DNA from: Chthonomonadaceae bacterium
GTDB taxonomy: Bacteria > Armatimonadota > Fimbriimonadia > Fimbriimonadales > Fimbriimonadaceae
Length of the DNA: 64,000 nucleotides
Direction of reading: 5' to 3'
Assembly: GCA_015709495.1 (NCBI GenBank)
Contig: CP054189.1
Span: 1,612,001 to 1,676,000 of the forward strand
Part shown: positions 41,355-49,808 of the stretch, piece by piece
Numbering within the stretch: position 1 is the first letter of the stretch
Layout: each line of letters begins with the position of its first letter
Made by a program: the position numbers and the translations under genes
Notes under the pieces: generated by a model
What the model saw: only the letters and a program-made list of their open reading frames with translations
Database searches by the model: none
What the model was told of the DNA's origin: nothing

Positions 41355-43259
41355 ATGGTTTCGTTGCTTCTCGCGGTAGCCGCGTCGCTCCAGACTCAAC
41401 CACCGGCGCTCGTAATGATCTCGTGGGACGGCGCGCCCGACTGGGTGATCGACCGGCTTGTAGAAGAAGGCCGGCTTCCGACTTTGGGGCGAATTCGGAT
41501 GGAGGGAGCCTCCGCGGAGTACGTGGTCCCCAGCTTCCCCTCGAAAACCGCTGTCGGGCATTCGGCCGTGTTTACGGCGGCCTGGCCCGAGGTGAGCGGG
41601 ATCGTGGGAAACTCGGTACCGGCGGGCCCCGCGAGTCAGACTGCTCTGACCGAGTCCCTCAGGGGGTTCGATTCGCGGGCGCTTACGGCTGAGCCGGTTT
41701 TTGTCGCGGCAGCCAAGGCCGGGTTCCCGGTTGCCGTGCTTTCGGCGACTCAGTCCTACCCGGCGGAACCTCACCTCGCAGCGATTCGCGCCTCCGGCGC
41801 TGACCCCCGAATGTTTTGGTCGCTGAGCGGGTTCGAAACCACCGTGGCCGGAAGAGCCATGTTGACCGAAAAGGACTTTGGGACCCCTGCGGGCGAATGG
41901 CCCGGAATCCCTGACTCACCTTCCTTCAAAGAAGCCGAGTTCGAGGTTGCCGGAACGAAGTTCTTTGCGCTCGCCTACGACGACCCTTCCGACCCCACAA
42001 AGGGCCTCGATACGGTCGCCATCCGACAAGGCTCGCGCAGCGGCTCGGGGACCAGCGAAGCCAAGCTCAGGCCCTCAAGTGCGCGGGATGACTCAGGGTT
42101 CTGGAGCCGGCCGTTTCGGGTCGGGACCGGCGAGCGCTCCGGGGGCCTGGCGTTTCGCCTTTTTACGCTCAGCCCCGACGGAAGTCAGATCGAGCTGTAC
42201 CGGTCCTCCGCCAACGCCCTCTTAGGAGCGGCCTCCGGAGCATCGAAAGCCTCGTACGAAGGGAGTTACCCCTGTTTTCACGACGACGCGTTTGGGAACT
42301 ACAAGTCGGGGCTGTTCGGTCCGACGCTCATCGAGGGAGGATCGGGCGAGGCCGAGCGCCGCATCGTTGAAATCGTAAGGCGAGATTGCGAGCTCCTGTT
42401 TGCGGGGACGCGTTGGGCATGGGAGAACCTGCGCCCTCGGCTGCTGACCCACTACACGCCGATGTCCGACAGCGCGGGGCACACCTGGATCGGCCTTCTC
42501 GATCCCGACCTACCTGGGCATGACCCCGATCTGGCAGCCAAGATTTGGCCGCATTACATCAAGCTGTTTCAACTCCAGGACGAATGGCTCGGGAAGGTCA
42601 TCGACCTAGTGGGGAACGACGCAGTCGTGGCCCTATTCAGCGACCACGGGATGGAGGGGATTTCGAAGTACCTAAACGTTCAAGGAGTCCTCGAACAGGC
42701 AGGGCTCGCGGCTCAAAGCGGCCGGAACATCGACCTCACGAAGACCAAGATCGCCTGCGCTGCATGGGAGGACTTTTCGCTCACGGTCAACCGGGCGGAT
42801 CGCAAAGGCGGGATCGTTGCGCCCGGCGAGGTCGAGTCTGTCCTTACCCAGGCAACCGCGGCGCTTCTGAGCGTACGCGACCCGGAAACGAACCTTCCCG
42901 TGGTGACTTCCGTTTGGAGGGCCAGGGACGTTCCGGGGCTGGGAGTCTCGGGCGGAGCTTGCGGCGATCTTTACTTCGACCTCGCTCCGGGCTATTACCC
43001 TCGCAGGAGCTTCGGCGCGCCGGTCACGAAGGTGACGTCCGAATGGAGGGAGGGAGTCCACGGCTTTTATCCAGAACGAAGGAAGATGCACTCGATCCTG
43101 TATGTGACGGGACCAGGGATCCGGCCAGGATTGATAGGGCCCTCGCTCCGGCAGATCGACATCGTTCCGACCCTGTGCAGCGGCGTGGGTTTGCCGATCC
43201 CTCCTCAAGCGCAGGGCCATGCCGTTGGGCAGTTCTGGACTTCGAAAAGCCAGAGGTAA
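41355..43259 (+). CDS. Secreted type I phosphodiesterase/nucleotide pyrophosphatase family protein
   Basis: 634 residues of the alkaline phosphatase superfamily. A short signal peptide (MVSLLLAVAASLQTQ) is followed by the first metal site MISWDGAPDW and the nucleophile region PSFPSKTAVGHSAVFTA, with threonine as likely nucleophile. Later metal ligands are in HYTPMSDSAGHTW, ALFSDHGMEG and GVHGFYPER. Such enzymes cleave phosphodiester or phosphomonoester bonds in nucleotides or lipids. The start is the ATG at 41355. No Shine-Dalgarno site is seen. It begins a run of genes with thpR and the LOG-like protein. Confidence 0.83.
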   Translation: MVSLLLAVAASLQTQPPALVMISWDGAPDWVIDRLVEEGRLPTLGRIRMEGASAEYVVPSFPSKTAVGHSAVFTAAWPEVSGIVGNSVPAGPASQTALTESLRGFDSRALTAEPVFVAAAKAGFPVAVLSATQSYPAEPHLAAIRASGADPRMFWSLSGFETTVAGRAMLTEKDFGTPAGEWPGIPDSPSFKEAEFEVAGTKFFALAYDDPSDPTKGLDTVAIRQGSRSGSGTSEAKLRPSSARDDSGFWSRPFRVGTGERSGGLAFRLFTLSPDGSQIELYRSSANALLGAASGASKASYEGSYPCFHDDAFGNYKSGLFGPTLIEGGSGEAERRIVEIVRRDCELLFAGTRWAWENLRPRLLTHYTPMSDSAGHTWIGLLDPDLPGHDPDLAAKIWPHYIKLFQLQDEWLGKVIDLVGNDAVVALFSDHGMEGISKYLNVQGVLEQAGLAAQSGRNIDLTKTKIACAAWEDFSLTVNRADRKGGIVAPGEVESVLTQATAALLSVRDPETNLPVVTSVWRARDVPGLGVSGGACGDLYFDLAPGYYPRRSFGAPVTKVTSEWREGVHGFYPERRKMHSILYVTGPGIRPGLIGPSLRQIDIVPTLCSGVGLPIPPQAQGHAVGQFWTSKSQR

Positions 43260-43266
43260 ATGCCCT

Positions 43267-43860
43267 GTGAGCCCAGTCCCTTCGAAGGATCGAGTTCTCA
43301 GGCTGTTCGTCGGGGCGTGGCCACCCAGCGAGGTCGTTGCCAAGTTGAGTGAAGTCAGATTCTTCGTTCCCGACCCAAGCCGGGCGCTGAGGTGGACCGA
43401 GCCGGAGAAGCTCCACCTGACCCTTTGCTTTATGGGCGCCCAAGAAGAGGGGCGGGCAAGCCTTGTCGAGAGCGCGCTTCGCGAGTCCGCGCGTGAGTTC
43501 CCTCCGATCCGGGCGCGAGTCGCCCAAATCGGGGGCTTCCCCAGTGCCCTTCGGGCGCGCGTGGTGTGGGCCGGAGTCGAAGCGGAGGGCGACGCGATTC
43601 GCCTCTTGGCGCAATCCCTCCGCATCCGGCTTCAGGAGCGGGGAATCACGTTCGACCCGAAGCCGATCTCTCCCCACGTCACGCTGGCCCGCGTCTCGCA
43701 AAACGGAAGAAGCCTTGGGCTCCGGTTGCCAGAAGGAAGCAAGACCGATTTCGGCTCCTGGACCCTCGGCGTAATTCGACTCACTCAGAGCCTTCAAGGA
43801 CGCGAGGGCTCCGAATACAAGTCCCTATCCGAGTTTCCGCTCACGGGGGCTGAGTCTTGA
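43267..43860 (+). CDS. thpR: RNA 2',3'-cyclic phosphodiesterase ThpR
   Basis: About 197 residues of the 2H phosphoesterase family. The two HxTx motifs are HLTL in EKLHLTLCFMG and HVTL in SPHVTLARVS. RLFVGAWPP at the N terminus is typical. It opens RNA 2',3'-cyclic phosphates to 2'-phosphates. The GTG at 43267 starts eight bases after the phosphodiesterase stop. A longer upstream reading would overlap that gene. Its TGA overlaps the TTG of the next gene. Confidence 0.9.
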   Translation: MSPVPSKDRVLRLFVGAWPPSEVVAKLSEVRFFVPDPSRALRWTEPEKLHLTLCFMGAQEEGRASLVESALRESAREFPPIRARVAQIGGFPSALRARVVWAGVEAEGDAIRLLAQSLRIRLQERGITFDPKPISPHVTLARVSQNGRSLGLRLPEGSKTDFGSWTLGVIRLTQSLQGREGSEYKSLSEFPLTGAES

Positions 43861-44333
43861 AGCGTCTCGTCGCCGTCATCGGCCCCGGCTCGTGCTCCGA
43901 GCAGGAGTGGCAGAGGGCGTTCGACGTAGGAGCAGAGATCGCCCGCCGTGGACTCGGCGTTGTCTGCGGAGGCCTTGGAGGGGCGATGGAGGCGGCCTGC
44001 AAGGGGTGCGCCGAATTCGGCGGAGAGTGCGTAGGGGTCCTGCCGGGAACAGATCCGAGCGAAGGCAACGCTTACTTGAGCTTTGCGATCCCGACCGGAA
44101 TGGGAGAGGGCCGAAACGTGCTGGTCGTTCGGGCCGGTGCGGGCGCAATCGCCGTCGGCGGGGAGTTCGGAACGCTCTCGGAGATCGCTCTCGCGCTGAA
44201 GCTCGGCAAGCCAGTCGTGACTCTGGGCGGGTGGTCGCTCCAGCACCCATCCGGGCTCGGCGAGAGGCTGTTGCGAGCGGATTCGGCGGCTGAAGCGGTG
44301 GAGCTTCTGCTAGGCGCTCTCGAAGGCTCCTGA
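43857..44333 (+). CDS. Rossmann-fold LOG-like protein (TIGR00725 family)
   Basis: 158 residues. VAVIGPGSCSEQEWQRAFDV opens a Rossmann fold, followed by GLGVVCGGLGGAMEAACKG, the GGxGGxMEA motif that binds nucleotide, and AIAVGGEFGTLSEIALAL (PGGxGTxxE-type). The SLOG superfamily includes cytokinin-nucleotide phosphoribohydrolases, but the TIGR00725 group has no settled activity. The start is a TTG at 43857 overlapping the thpR stop. That gives coupling to thpR, and the two plus the phosphodiesterase may form an RNA/nucleotide-processing operon. Confidence 0.83.
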   Translation: MKRLVAVIGPGSCSEQEWQRAFDVGAEIARRGLGVVCGGLGGAMEAACKGCAEFGGECVGVLPGTDPSEGNAYLSFAIPTGMGEGRNVLVVRAGAGAIAVGGEFGTLSEIALALKLGKPVVTLGGWSLQHPSGLGERLLRADSAAEAVELLLGALEGS

Positions 44334-44483
44334 TACTCCTACCGTCGGAAGCTTTGCCAGCCGAAGGAATTGCCTGTTTGAACCCAAGCACCGAAGAATA
44401 CGGGTCCTCCGCCTGCCCGAAGGCGGAAATTCCAAGGCAGGAGGTATCGCCCCAGCCAACGGGCGAAGGGGCGGACTAAGGCG

Positions 44484-44873
44484 ATGTACTTACTTTCACT
44501 GCATGAGGATCGGAGTCTGATCGAGGCCAGTCTGGGCGGGCGCGTCACCGCTGACGAGGTTTCCGTTCTGCTGGATGAGATCGATGAGATCGTCGACCAA
44601 TTCGAGAGCCAGGGGTTTTCCTTGCTCATCGACCACTCTCTCGCCAAAACGATGGACCAACATGCTCGCGCCCAATTGGCCGACTTGAAGGACGCGTGCC
44701 TCAGCCGAGGGGCGGTGAAGATTGTGACGGTTGTTGCCTCAGATGAAGAGGTTGCGCGAAACGTAAACGAGCGGTTCCACTGGGCGATGGAAGGGAGGGA
44801 ACAGTACGTTCTCGATTCTTCCCGCATCGAGTGGCCCGCGACGAAAGTCGCCAGGACTTCGCTCGCAGCTTAA
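44484..44873 (+). CDS. STAS-like or SpoIIAA-like small protein, unknown role
   Basis: 129 residues. The pattern of alternating strands and helices (MYLLSLHEDRSLIEASLGGR, GFSLLIDHSLAKTMD, GAVKIVTVVASDEEVARNV) resembles STAS/SpoIIAA-like domains. No phosphorylatable serine context is clear. The ATG at 44484 is preceded by AAGGCG. A 150-base leader before it can form a GC-rich hairpin (GTCCTCCGCCTGCC with GGCAGGAGG). It is a single gene without obvious partners. Confidence 0.55.
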   Translation: MYLLSLHEDRSLIEASLGGRVTADEVSVLLDEIDEIVDQFESQGFSLLIDHSLAKTMDQHARAQLADLKDACLSRGAVKIVTVVASDEEVARNVNERFHWAMEGREQYVLDSSRIEWPATKVARTSLAA

Positions 44874-45018
44874 GAGCGAAGCGCCTTTGCGAGTCCATTG
44901 GGGCTACAGTCGGGCAACAGACTGCTTGGACTGCGCCCGTTCCTCCCTGATCGAGGGCTGGCAGCACGACACCTGTGCGTGACTGCCGGCTTGTTTTTTG
45001 GGTCCCGCCCCCAAACCT

Positions 45019-45597
45019 TCAGTTCGCCTCTTCGATGTCGGTTTCGAGCCAGAAGGAGGGAAGCTCGTCCTCCTCGATTTCAGGCTTCTTGCGGACGTCG
45101 GGGTTCACAAACACCGTGTCGTCCTCAGAACCGCCCCCGTGGAGGAGGGTCAGGATGCACTCCGGGCTTGCGGGGGAGTATTCATGGATGACTCCGGGTT
45201 CGAGCGTCATCCGTTCCCCAGCTTCGAGCGCGATCGGGTCGCCCGCCGTGGCCTCATAGATGTCCCCGTCGATCTTGACCGGGACCTTCGCGCCACTCGT
45301 CTGAACCGGGTCGCCGGGCCAGAGTTGGATCGCGAGCACCCCGTAACGACACAAAAGCTCCTTTTTGAGGTGGGGTTCGAAGTGCGCCGGCACCACCATC
45401 CCCTCGCGGAGGTAAGCGAGGTCTTCGGCGTATTCCGGCTCTTGCACCTGCCGAAGCAGTACCAGTCCCCAGAGCTTGAGCCTCCCCAGGCCGAAGTCCG
45501 TGATGCGCCAGCGAGGCTCGGGCGGAAGCGCCCAGCCATGTTCTTCAAAGCACTGTGCCGCGCTCCGAACCAGCGCATTCACCTCGCTGCGCCTCAT
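45019..45597 (-). CDS. D-lyxose/D-mannose isomerase family protein (cupin fold)
   Basis: 192 residues of the D-lyxose ketol-isomerase family. MRRSEVNALVRSAAQCFEEH and the metal-binding cupin segment HFEPHLKKELLCRYGVLAIQ are typical, followed by a second cupin motif TLEPGVIHEYSP. It likely interconverts D-lyxose and D-xylulose or D-mannose and D-fructose with a manganese cofactor. It stands alone, divergent from tRNA-Arg. Length fits the family (about 170-230). Confidence 0.8.
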   Translation of the reverse strand: MRRSEVNALVRSAAQCFEEHGWALPPEPRWRITDFGLGRLKLWGLVLLRQVQEPEYAEDLAYLREGMVVPAHFEPHLKKELLCRYGVLAIQLWPGDPVQTSGAKVPVKIDGDIYEATAGDPIALEAGERMTLEPGVIHEYSPASPECILTLLHGGGSEDDTVFVNPDVRKKPEIEEDELPSFWLETDIEEAN

Positions 45598-45704
45598 GTG
45601 AAGAGTCTAACGCGAACTCGCCCCTTTGGCGAACCAAGAATGCGCAATCGCGAGGCCCATCCTTCTTCGAGGCGGCGCGCGCCATCGGGTATCTTGACCT
45701 CGAC

Positions 45705-45780
45705 GCGGCTGTAGCTCAGTGGATAGAGCGCTTCCCTCCGGAGGAAGAAGTCGGGGGTTCGAATCCCTTCAGCCGCGCCA
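45705..45780 (+). tRNA. tRNA-Arg (anticodon CCG)
   Basis: A 76-base cloverleaf with acceptor stem GCGGCTG/CAGCCGC, D-arm GCTC...GAGC, anticodon loop CTCCGGA (anticodon CCG), T-loop TTCGAAT and encoded CCA at the 3' end. A TATCTT -10-like box lies at 45690-45695. It marks the left edge of an accessory island and could be an integration target. Confidence 0.95.
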
Positions 45781-45939
45781 TTTTGTTTGTGAGCATTCCG
45801 CCAGATAGGGAACAGATTGTTCCGGAGACATAGGTGTCCCTACCGGCGTCAGGGGCTGCTGCCCGAGGCTGCGTAACCCGACTGGGCCTGAGGGCAGATT
45901 CAGGGCCGGTTTGAAATGCGGCGAAATTGTTGGACACCT

Positions 45940-46820
45940 TCATCGCGCCTCCTTTGTTGGGCGAGATTCGAATTGGTCGGGGCTCATGTACTCGAGGCTT
46001 GAGTGCATGCGCTGTTGGTTGTAGATTGCATCGATGAAATGCTCCAGCGATGCTTGGGCTTCGAGGAAGGACGCATAGCGGTTGCGGTCGACTTCTTCGA
46101 GCTTCACGGTCCGAAAGAAGCTTTCCATGTGGGCATTGTCGCGCGGTTTTCCGGGAGCGGAGAAGCTGGTTTTGCCGCCTGCGTCGCGGATGAGCCTCAT
46201 GTATCCGGAGGCGGTGTAGGTCGAGCCTTGGTCGGAGTGGTGAATCCAGCCGAGGTTCGGTTTGCGGGTTTGCAGAGCCTTCAAGAGGCAATCGCGCACC
46301 AGGGCTTCGTCGTTTCGGCGCGAGAGGTGCCAGGCCACCGCTTTGCGCGAATACAGGTCCATGAGGGCGGCCAGGTAGAGCGGCCCCGAGTCGGTGCGCA
46401 CCCGCGTGGTGTCGGCGACCCAGATCTGGTTGGGGCCGAGGCGCTGAGGCCCTTGAGCAGGTTGCCTGCCCGGCGATCCCGAGCGCCCGGCCGGGTCACC
46501 CGCGGCTGCGCGGCCTTCGCGCCATCAGCCCGTGCTCGCGCATGAGCTTGCGAACTGCATACTCGCTGACCGCAACGCCCTCGAGCTGAAGCGCGCGCCG
46601 AACCCGGCGGTAGCCGTAACCCAGGAACAAGACCACCAGCCTCTCGATCGCCAACAGCAACTCGGGACGCGATTTCTGCCTCTGCGGAGCGTACACCAGA
46701 GAGCGAGATATGCCCACCAATTGGGACATGCGGTGAACCGAAGGGACGGAAACTCCGGGCGAAGAGCGCGAATCATGGCTGCCTTTTCTCCCGGAGTTCC
46801 TCCCTTTTTTAGTGCGGCCT
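45940..46820 (-). pseudogene. IS3 OrfB transposase, copy 1, frameshifted
   Basis: A DDE integrase-type transposase. The N-terminal part (VGISRSLVYAPQRQKSRPEL, GYGYRRVRRALQLEGVAV) is read in one frame, while the catalytic part (GPLYLAALMDLYSRKAVAW, HHSDQGSTYTASGYM, NAHMESFFRTVKLEEVDRN) is in another. The break is at a run of four G (minus strand CCCC) near 46432-46435, just before the first catalytic Asp (expected NQIWVADTT). With one more base the frame would be whole. Confidence 0.75.
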
Positions 46821-47081
46821 TCAAAACTCGATCTCTAAAGCCTGACGACCCACGAGCGCTTCCAGCTCCTTCGTACGGTCCAGCACCATCCCCGAACCCG
46901 AACGCCCGGAATTCGGAAACGCATCCGAACCCAAGACCTTGAACTGGTCCACCCAACGATCCAGCATCCCCGGAGACAAACCATGCTCCCGGCACACCTG
47001 AGCCTTTGACCGCAAGCCAGAAACGATCTCCTGGCATATGCCTAACTTGAACTCACGACTGAAACTACGGCGAGACACCAT
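46821..47081 (-). CDS. IS3 OrfA, copy 1, shortened by an indel
   Basis: 86 residues with the helix-turn-helix of IS3-type OrfA: SREFKLGICQEIVSGLRSKA, then VCREHGLSPGMLDRWVDQF and a leucine-zipper-like ELEALVGRQALEIEF. Relative to copy 2 one A is missing in a run near 46824-46827, and the protein stops at EIEF. AGGAG lies upstream of the ATG. Confidence 0.8.
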   Translation of the reverse strand: MVSRRSFSREFKLGICQEIVSGLRSKAQVCREHGLSPGMLDRWVDQFKVLGSDAFPNSGRSGSGMVLDRTKELEALVGRQALEIEF

Positions 47082-47170
47082 CCTATTTTCTCCTGACAGA
47101 ACAAGTAGGTGTCCACAAATTTCGCCGCAGTGCAGTTCGACCGCAACAAGGATGGCGTAGAATTCACTTG

Positions 47171-47383
47171 ATGGTCAAAGCACTCGAGGATGCAATCAAG
47201 AAGGCTCAGGCGCTGCCGGAGGTCGAGCAGGAAGCGCTTGCCGCCATTATTCAGGCGGAAATCACCGACGAGAAAGCTTGGCAGAAGCGGTTCGCCGAGA
47301 CTAAGCCAACGCTCGACAAGCTGGTCGACCGCGCTAAGGAGCAGTATCGCAAGGGCGAATTCGGCGAGTTCCCGGCGAGATGA
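47171..47383 (+). CDS. Antitoxin of a RelE/ParE-type toxin-antitoxin pair
   Basis: 70 residues: VKALEDAIKKAQALPEVEQE, AALAAIIQAE-like helix, then KLVDRAKEQYRKGEFGEFPA. Acidic, helical and small, as in antitoxins that wrap around ParE/RelE toxins. Its stop overlaps the toxin ATG (ATGA). It begins 41 bases after the end of IS copy 1, so the insertion sequence stands where its promoter would be; the IS end may influence expression. Confidence 0.75.
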   Translation: MVKALEDAIKKAQALPEVEQEALAAIIQAEITDEKAWQKRFAETKPTLDKLVDRAKEQYRKGEFGEFPAR

Positions 47384-47649
47384 GGTCGCACATCTCGCGA
47401 GAGTTCCGTGCCGCGCTGAGGGCGCTTCCAAAAGAAGTACAAAGCCAAGCTCGCAAGACATACGAGCTTTGGAAGCAGAATCCGCACCATCCGGGCCTCC
47501 ACTTCGCCAGGCTCAAAGCGCACGATGCCTATTCGGTCCGGATTGGTCTCCACTACCGCGCGATCTGCGTCGAAGTGGAAAAGGACGTTTTCCTTTGGGA
47601 TTGGATCGGCTCTCACAGCGACTACGATAAGCTCGTCGACTCTTTATAG
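47380..47649 (+). CDS. RelE/ParE family toxin
   Basis: 89 residues. [37 protein letters not shown] and [20 protein letters not shown] then [15 protein letters not shown] follow the RelE/ParE fold with its C-terminal strand and WIGxHxxYD end. These toxins cut mRNA on ribosomes or inhibit gyrase; which one cannot be told. Coupled to the antitoxin by a four-base overlap. A uvrA remnant starts about ten bases after the stop. Confidence 0.82.
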   Translation: MRSHISREFRAALRALPKEVQSQARKTYELWKQNPHHPGLHFARLKAHDAYSVRIGLHYRAICVEVEKDVFLWDWIGSHSDYDKLVDSL

Positions 47650-47658
47650 CCGGCGCTC

Positions 47659-47777
47659 TGCTCCGGGGCAACACGATGATCGTGATCGAGCACAACCTGG
47701 ACGTGATCAAAACTGCGGACTGGGTGATCGACTTGGGACCGGAGGGTGGGAATGGGGGAGGAAAGGTGGTGGTGAAA
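47659..47777 (+). pseudogene. uvrA 3'-end remnant 2, left part (cut by IS copy 2)
   Basis: Translation gives [20 protein letters not shown] then [16 protein letters not shown], the conserved end of the second ATPase domain of UvrA. It starts directly after the toxin gene and is interrupted by the insertion sequence. The continuation MGTPEEVAKVEGSWTGRYL is on the other side (48992-49085). Confidence 0.85.
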
Positions 47778-47800
47778 TGCGGCGAAATTGTTGGACACCT

Positions 47801-48670
47801 TCATCGCGCCTCCTTTGTTGGGCGAGATTCGAATTGGTCGGGGCTCATGTACTCAAGGCTTGAGTGCATGCGCTGTTGGTTGTAGATTGCATCGATGAAA
47901 TGCTCCAGCGATGCTTGGGCTTCGAGGAAGGACGCATAGCGGTTGCGGTCGACTTCTTCGAGCTTCACGGTCCGAAAGAAGCTTTCCATGTGGGCATTGT
48001 CGCGCGGTTTTCCGGGAGCGGAGAAGCTGGTTTTGCCGCCTGCGTCGCGGATGAGCCTCATGTATCCGGAGGCGGTGTAGGTCGAGCCTTGGTCGGAGTG
48101 GTGAATCCAGCCGAGGTTCGGTTTGCGGGTTTGCAGAGCCTTCAAGAGGCAATCGCGCACCAGGGCTTCGTCGTTTCGGCGCGAGAGGTGCCAGGCCACC
48201 GCTTTGCGCGAATACAGGTCCATGAGGGCGGCCAGGTAGAGCGGCCCCGAGTCGGTGCGCACCCGCGTGGTGTCGGCGACCCAGATCTGGTTGGGCCGAG
48301 GCGCTGAGGCCCTTGAGCAGGTTGCCCGCCCGGCGATCCCGAGCGCCCGGCCGGGTCACCCCGCGGCTGCGCGGCCTTCGCGCCATCAGCCCGTGCTCGC
48401 GCATGAGCTTGCGAACTGCATATTCGCTGACCGCAACGCCCTCGAGCTGAAGCGCGCGCCGAACCCGGCGGTAGCCGTAACCCAGGAACAAGACCACCAG
48501 CCTCTCGATCGCCAACAGCAACTCGGGACGCGATTTCTGCCTCTGCGGAGCGTACACCAGAGAGCGAGATATGCCCACCAATTGGGACATGCGGTGAACC
48601 GAAAGGGACGGAAACTCCGGGCGAAGAGCGCGAATCATGGCTGCCTTTTCTCCCGGAGTTCCTCCCTTTT
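47801..48670 (-). pseudogene. IS3 OrfB transposase, copy 2, frameshifted
   Basis: The same DDE transposase as in copy 1. The first half (VGISRSLVYAPQRQKSRPEL, YRRVRRALQLEG) and the second half with the catalytic region (HHSDQGSTYTASGYM, NAHMESFFRTVKLEEV) lie in different frames. Here the G run near 48293-48295 has three bases versus four in copy 1. A five-A run on the minus strand (near 48671) stands where IS3 elements have their A6G frameshift signal. Confidence 0.75.
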
Positions 48671-48943
48671 TAGTGCGGCCTTCAAAAACTCGATCTCTAA
48701 AGCCTGACGACCCACGAGCGCTTCCAGCTCCTTCGTACGGTCCAGCACCATCCCCGAACCCGAACGCCCGGAATTCGGAAACGCATCCGAACCCAAGACC
48801 TTGAACTGGTCCACCCAACGATCCAGCATCCCCGGAGACAAACCATGCTCCCGGCACACCTGAGCCTTTGACCGCAAGCCAGAAACGATCTCCTGGCATA
48901 TGCCTAACTTGAACTCACGACTGAAACTACGGCGAGACACCAT
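48635..48943 (-). CDS. IS3 OrfA, copy 2
   Basis: 102 residues, complete. It has SREFKLGICQEIVSGLRSKA, the helix-turn-helix VCREHGLSPGMLDRWVDQF and ELEALVGRQALEIEFLKAAL. It binds the IS ends and is normally joined to OrfB by ribosomal frameshifting. AGGAG precedes the ATG. Confidence 0.87.
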   Translation of the reverse strand: MVSRRSFSREFKLGICQEIVSGLRSKAQVCREHGLSPGMLDRWVDQFKVLGSDAFPNSGRSGSGMVLDRTKELEALVGRQALEIEFLKAALKREELREKRQP

Positions 48944-48991
48944 CCTATTTTCTCCTGACAGAACAAGTAGGTGTCCACAAATTTCGCCGCA

Positions 48992-49085
48992 GGGCATGGC
49001 GATGGGCACGCCGGAGGAGGTGGCGAAGGTGGAGGGCAGCTGGACGGGGAGATATTTGAGGGGGGTGTTGAGCGCGAAACCGCTC
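48992..49085 (+). pseudogene. uvrA 3'-end remnant 2, right part
   Basis: Reads MGTPEEVAKVEGSWTGRYLR, the very end of UvrA, then runs on into GVLSAKPL. It joins 47659-47777 when IS copy 2 is removed. It ends just before the hicB promoter (CATAAT at 49085-49090). Confidence 0.85.
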
Positions 49086-49096
49086 ATAATGGAGGC

Positions 49097-49315
49097 ATGA
49101 AGTTCCAGGTCGTGTTCTCCTACGACGCGGAGTATAAGGGCTATGTCGCCGACGTGCCGGAGCTTCCCGGCTGCATGAGCCAGGGCAAGACCTTAGACGA
49201 AGCGGTCGAGAACGTGCGCGACGCGATCAGGGGCTATCTACACGTGCTGCAGAAGCACGGAAAGCCGTACATGCCCAAGGATGGCGGCACGTTCGTCGGC
49301 GAGGTCGCCGTCTGA
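49097..49315 (+). CDS. hicB: HicB family antitoxin
   Basis: 72 residues with the HicB core VVFSYDAEYKGYVADVPELP, GCMSQGKTLDEAVENVRDAI and GYLHVLQKHGKP. This partial RNase-H-like fold neutralises HicA. GGAGG is two bases before the ATG at 49097, and CATAAT lies just before that. No C-terminal DNA-binding domain is present. HicA follows after a two-base gap. Confidence 0.88.
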   Translation: MKFQVVFSYDAEYKGYVADVPELPGCMSQGKTLDEAVENVRDAIRGYLHVLQKHGKPYMPKDGGTFVGEVAV

Positions 49316-49316
49316 G

Positions 49317-49544
49317 GTGGGCAAACTCTCGGGCATTTCCGGGAAGCAAGCCGTGAAGGCGTTCGAGCACTTCGGCTATAAGCTCGACCATCAGACCGGG
49401 AGCCACATGATCCTTTACCATCCCGAGAAGCCGCCGCTGTCCGTGCCAAACCACCGCGAGCTCGCGCCTGGGCTGTTGCGCGGACTGCTGCGGAAATCCG
49501 AAATCGATGTGGATGCGTTCTTGCGCGTTGCCAAAAAGAGCTGA
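49317..49544 (+). CDS. hicA: HicA family mRNA-interferase toxin
   Basis: 75 residues. The dsRBD-like HicA fold is seen in LSGISGKQAVKAFEHFGYKL, then DHQTGSHMILYHPEKPPLSV with the catalytic histidine in GSHMIL, and the conserved ending VPNHRELAPGLLRGLLRKSE and ID. HicA cleaves mRNA and is held inactive by HicB. The GTG at 49317 gives the expected start. A uvrA remnant begins two bases after its stop. Confidence 0.88.
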   Translation: MGKLSGISGKQAVKAFEHFGYKLDHQTGSHMILYHPEKPPLSVPNHRELAPGLLRGLLRKSEIDVDAFLRVAKKS

Positions 49545-49593
49545 ACCCTCGACCGAGCCACACTTCGAGGACGTCAAGAACCTGCTCGGGGTC

Positions 49594-49616
49594 CCCGACG
49601 AATCGGGATCTTCGAC
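49594..49616. repeat. Short palindromic insert 1 in uvrA remnant 3
   Basis: Twenty-three bases starting CCCGACGAATCGGGATCT; CCCGA pairs with TCGGG. It lies exactly between the codons for GV and LHRL of UvrA. Confidence 0.6.
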
Positions 49617-49679
49617 CTGCACCGCCTGGTGGACCAGGGGAACACGATGATCGTGATCGCGCACAACCTGGACGTGATT

Positions 49680-49711
49680 CCCGAAGGTCGGGATCTCCGC
49701 TTCGCTCCGAC
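49680..49711. repeat. Short palindromic insert 2 in uvrA remnant 3
   Basis: Thirty-two bases starting CCCGAAGGTCGGGATCTCCG and ending CGAC, as insert 1 does. CCCGA pairs with TCGGG. It lies exactly between the codons for NLDVI and KTAAW. Confidence 0.6.
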
Positions 49712-49747
49712 AAAACGGCGGCCTGGGTGATTGACCTCGGCCCGGAT

Positions 49748-49808
49748 CTCCCTCCCCAACCCCTCCCTCATTTTCCGCCGGAGAGAAAAAACAAGGGAGG
49801 GGCTCGAC
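49748..49808. repeat. Palindromic insert 3 in uvrA remnant 3
   Basis: Sixty-one bases with CCCCTCCCT pairing perfectly to AGGGAGGGG across a 21-base loop, and ending CGAC. It replaces the glycine-rich loop of UvrA. A similar pyrimidine/purine hairpin stands after sepF (14886-14917). Confidence 0.6.

Larger units (their letters stand above)
45917..47129 (-). mobile_element. IS3-family insertion sequence, copy 1
   Basis: A 1213-base element with terminal inverted repeats of about 23 bases, matching at most positions (left end TGCGGCGAAATT, right end AATTTCGCCGCA). It contains OrfA and OrfB on the minus strand. It differs from copy 2 (47778-48991) at a few substitutions and at five single-base indels, all in homopolymer runs. 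No clear target-site duplication is seen in the flanks, though both copies are preceded by TGAAA. Confidence 0.88.
47778..48991 (-). mobile_element. IS3-family insertion sequence, copy 2, inside a uvrA remnant
   Basis: A 1214-base element nearly identical to copy 1 (45917-47129), in the same orientation. Terminal inverted repeats are TGCGGCGAAATT at the left and AATTTCGCCGCA at the right. It splits a uvrA 3'-end fragment into 47659-47777 and 48992-49085. The flanks give no clean target duplication. Confidence 0.9.

Noticed and set aside
44334-44483. A riboswitch in the leader of the STAS-like gene
   Set aside because: A GC-rich hairpin can be drawn, but no known riboswitch core was recognised and there is no second structure near the start codon.
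45917-48991. A composite transposon formed by the two IS3 copies around the RelE/ParE-type pair
   Set aside because: Possible in layout, but the copies are in direct orientation, neither has a whole OrfB as sequenced, and no outer target duplication was found.
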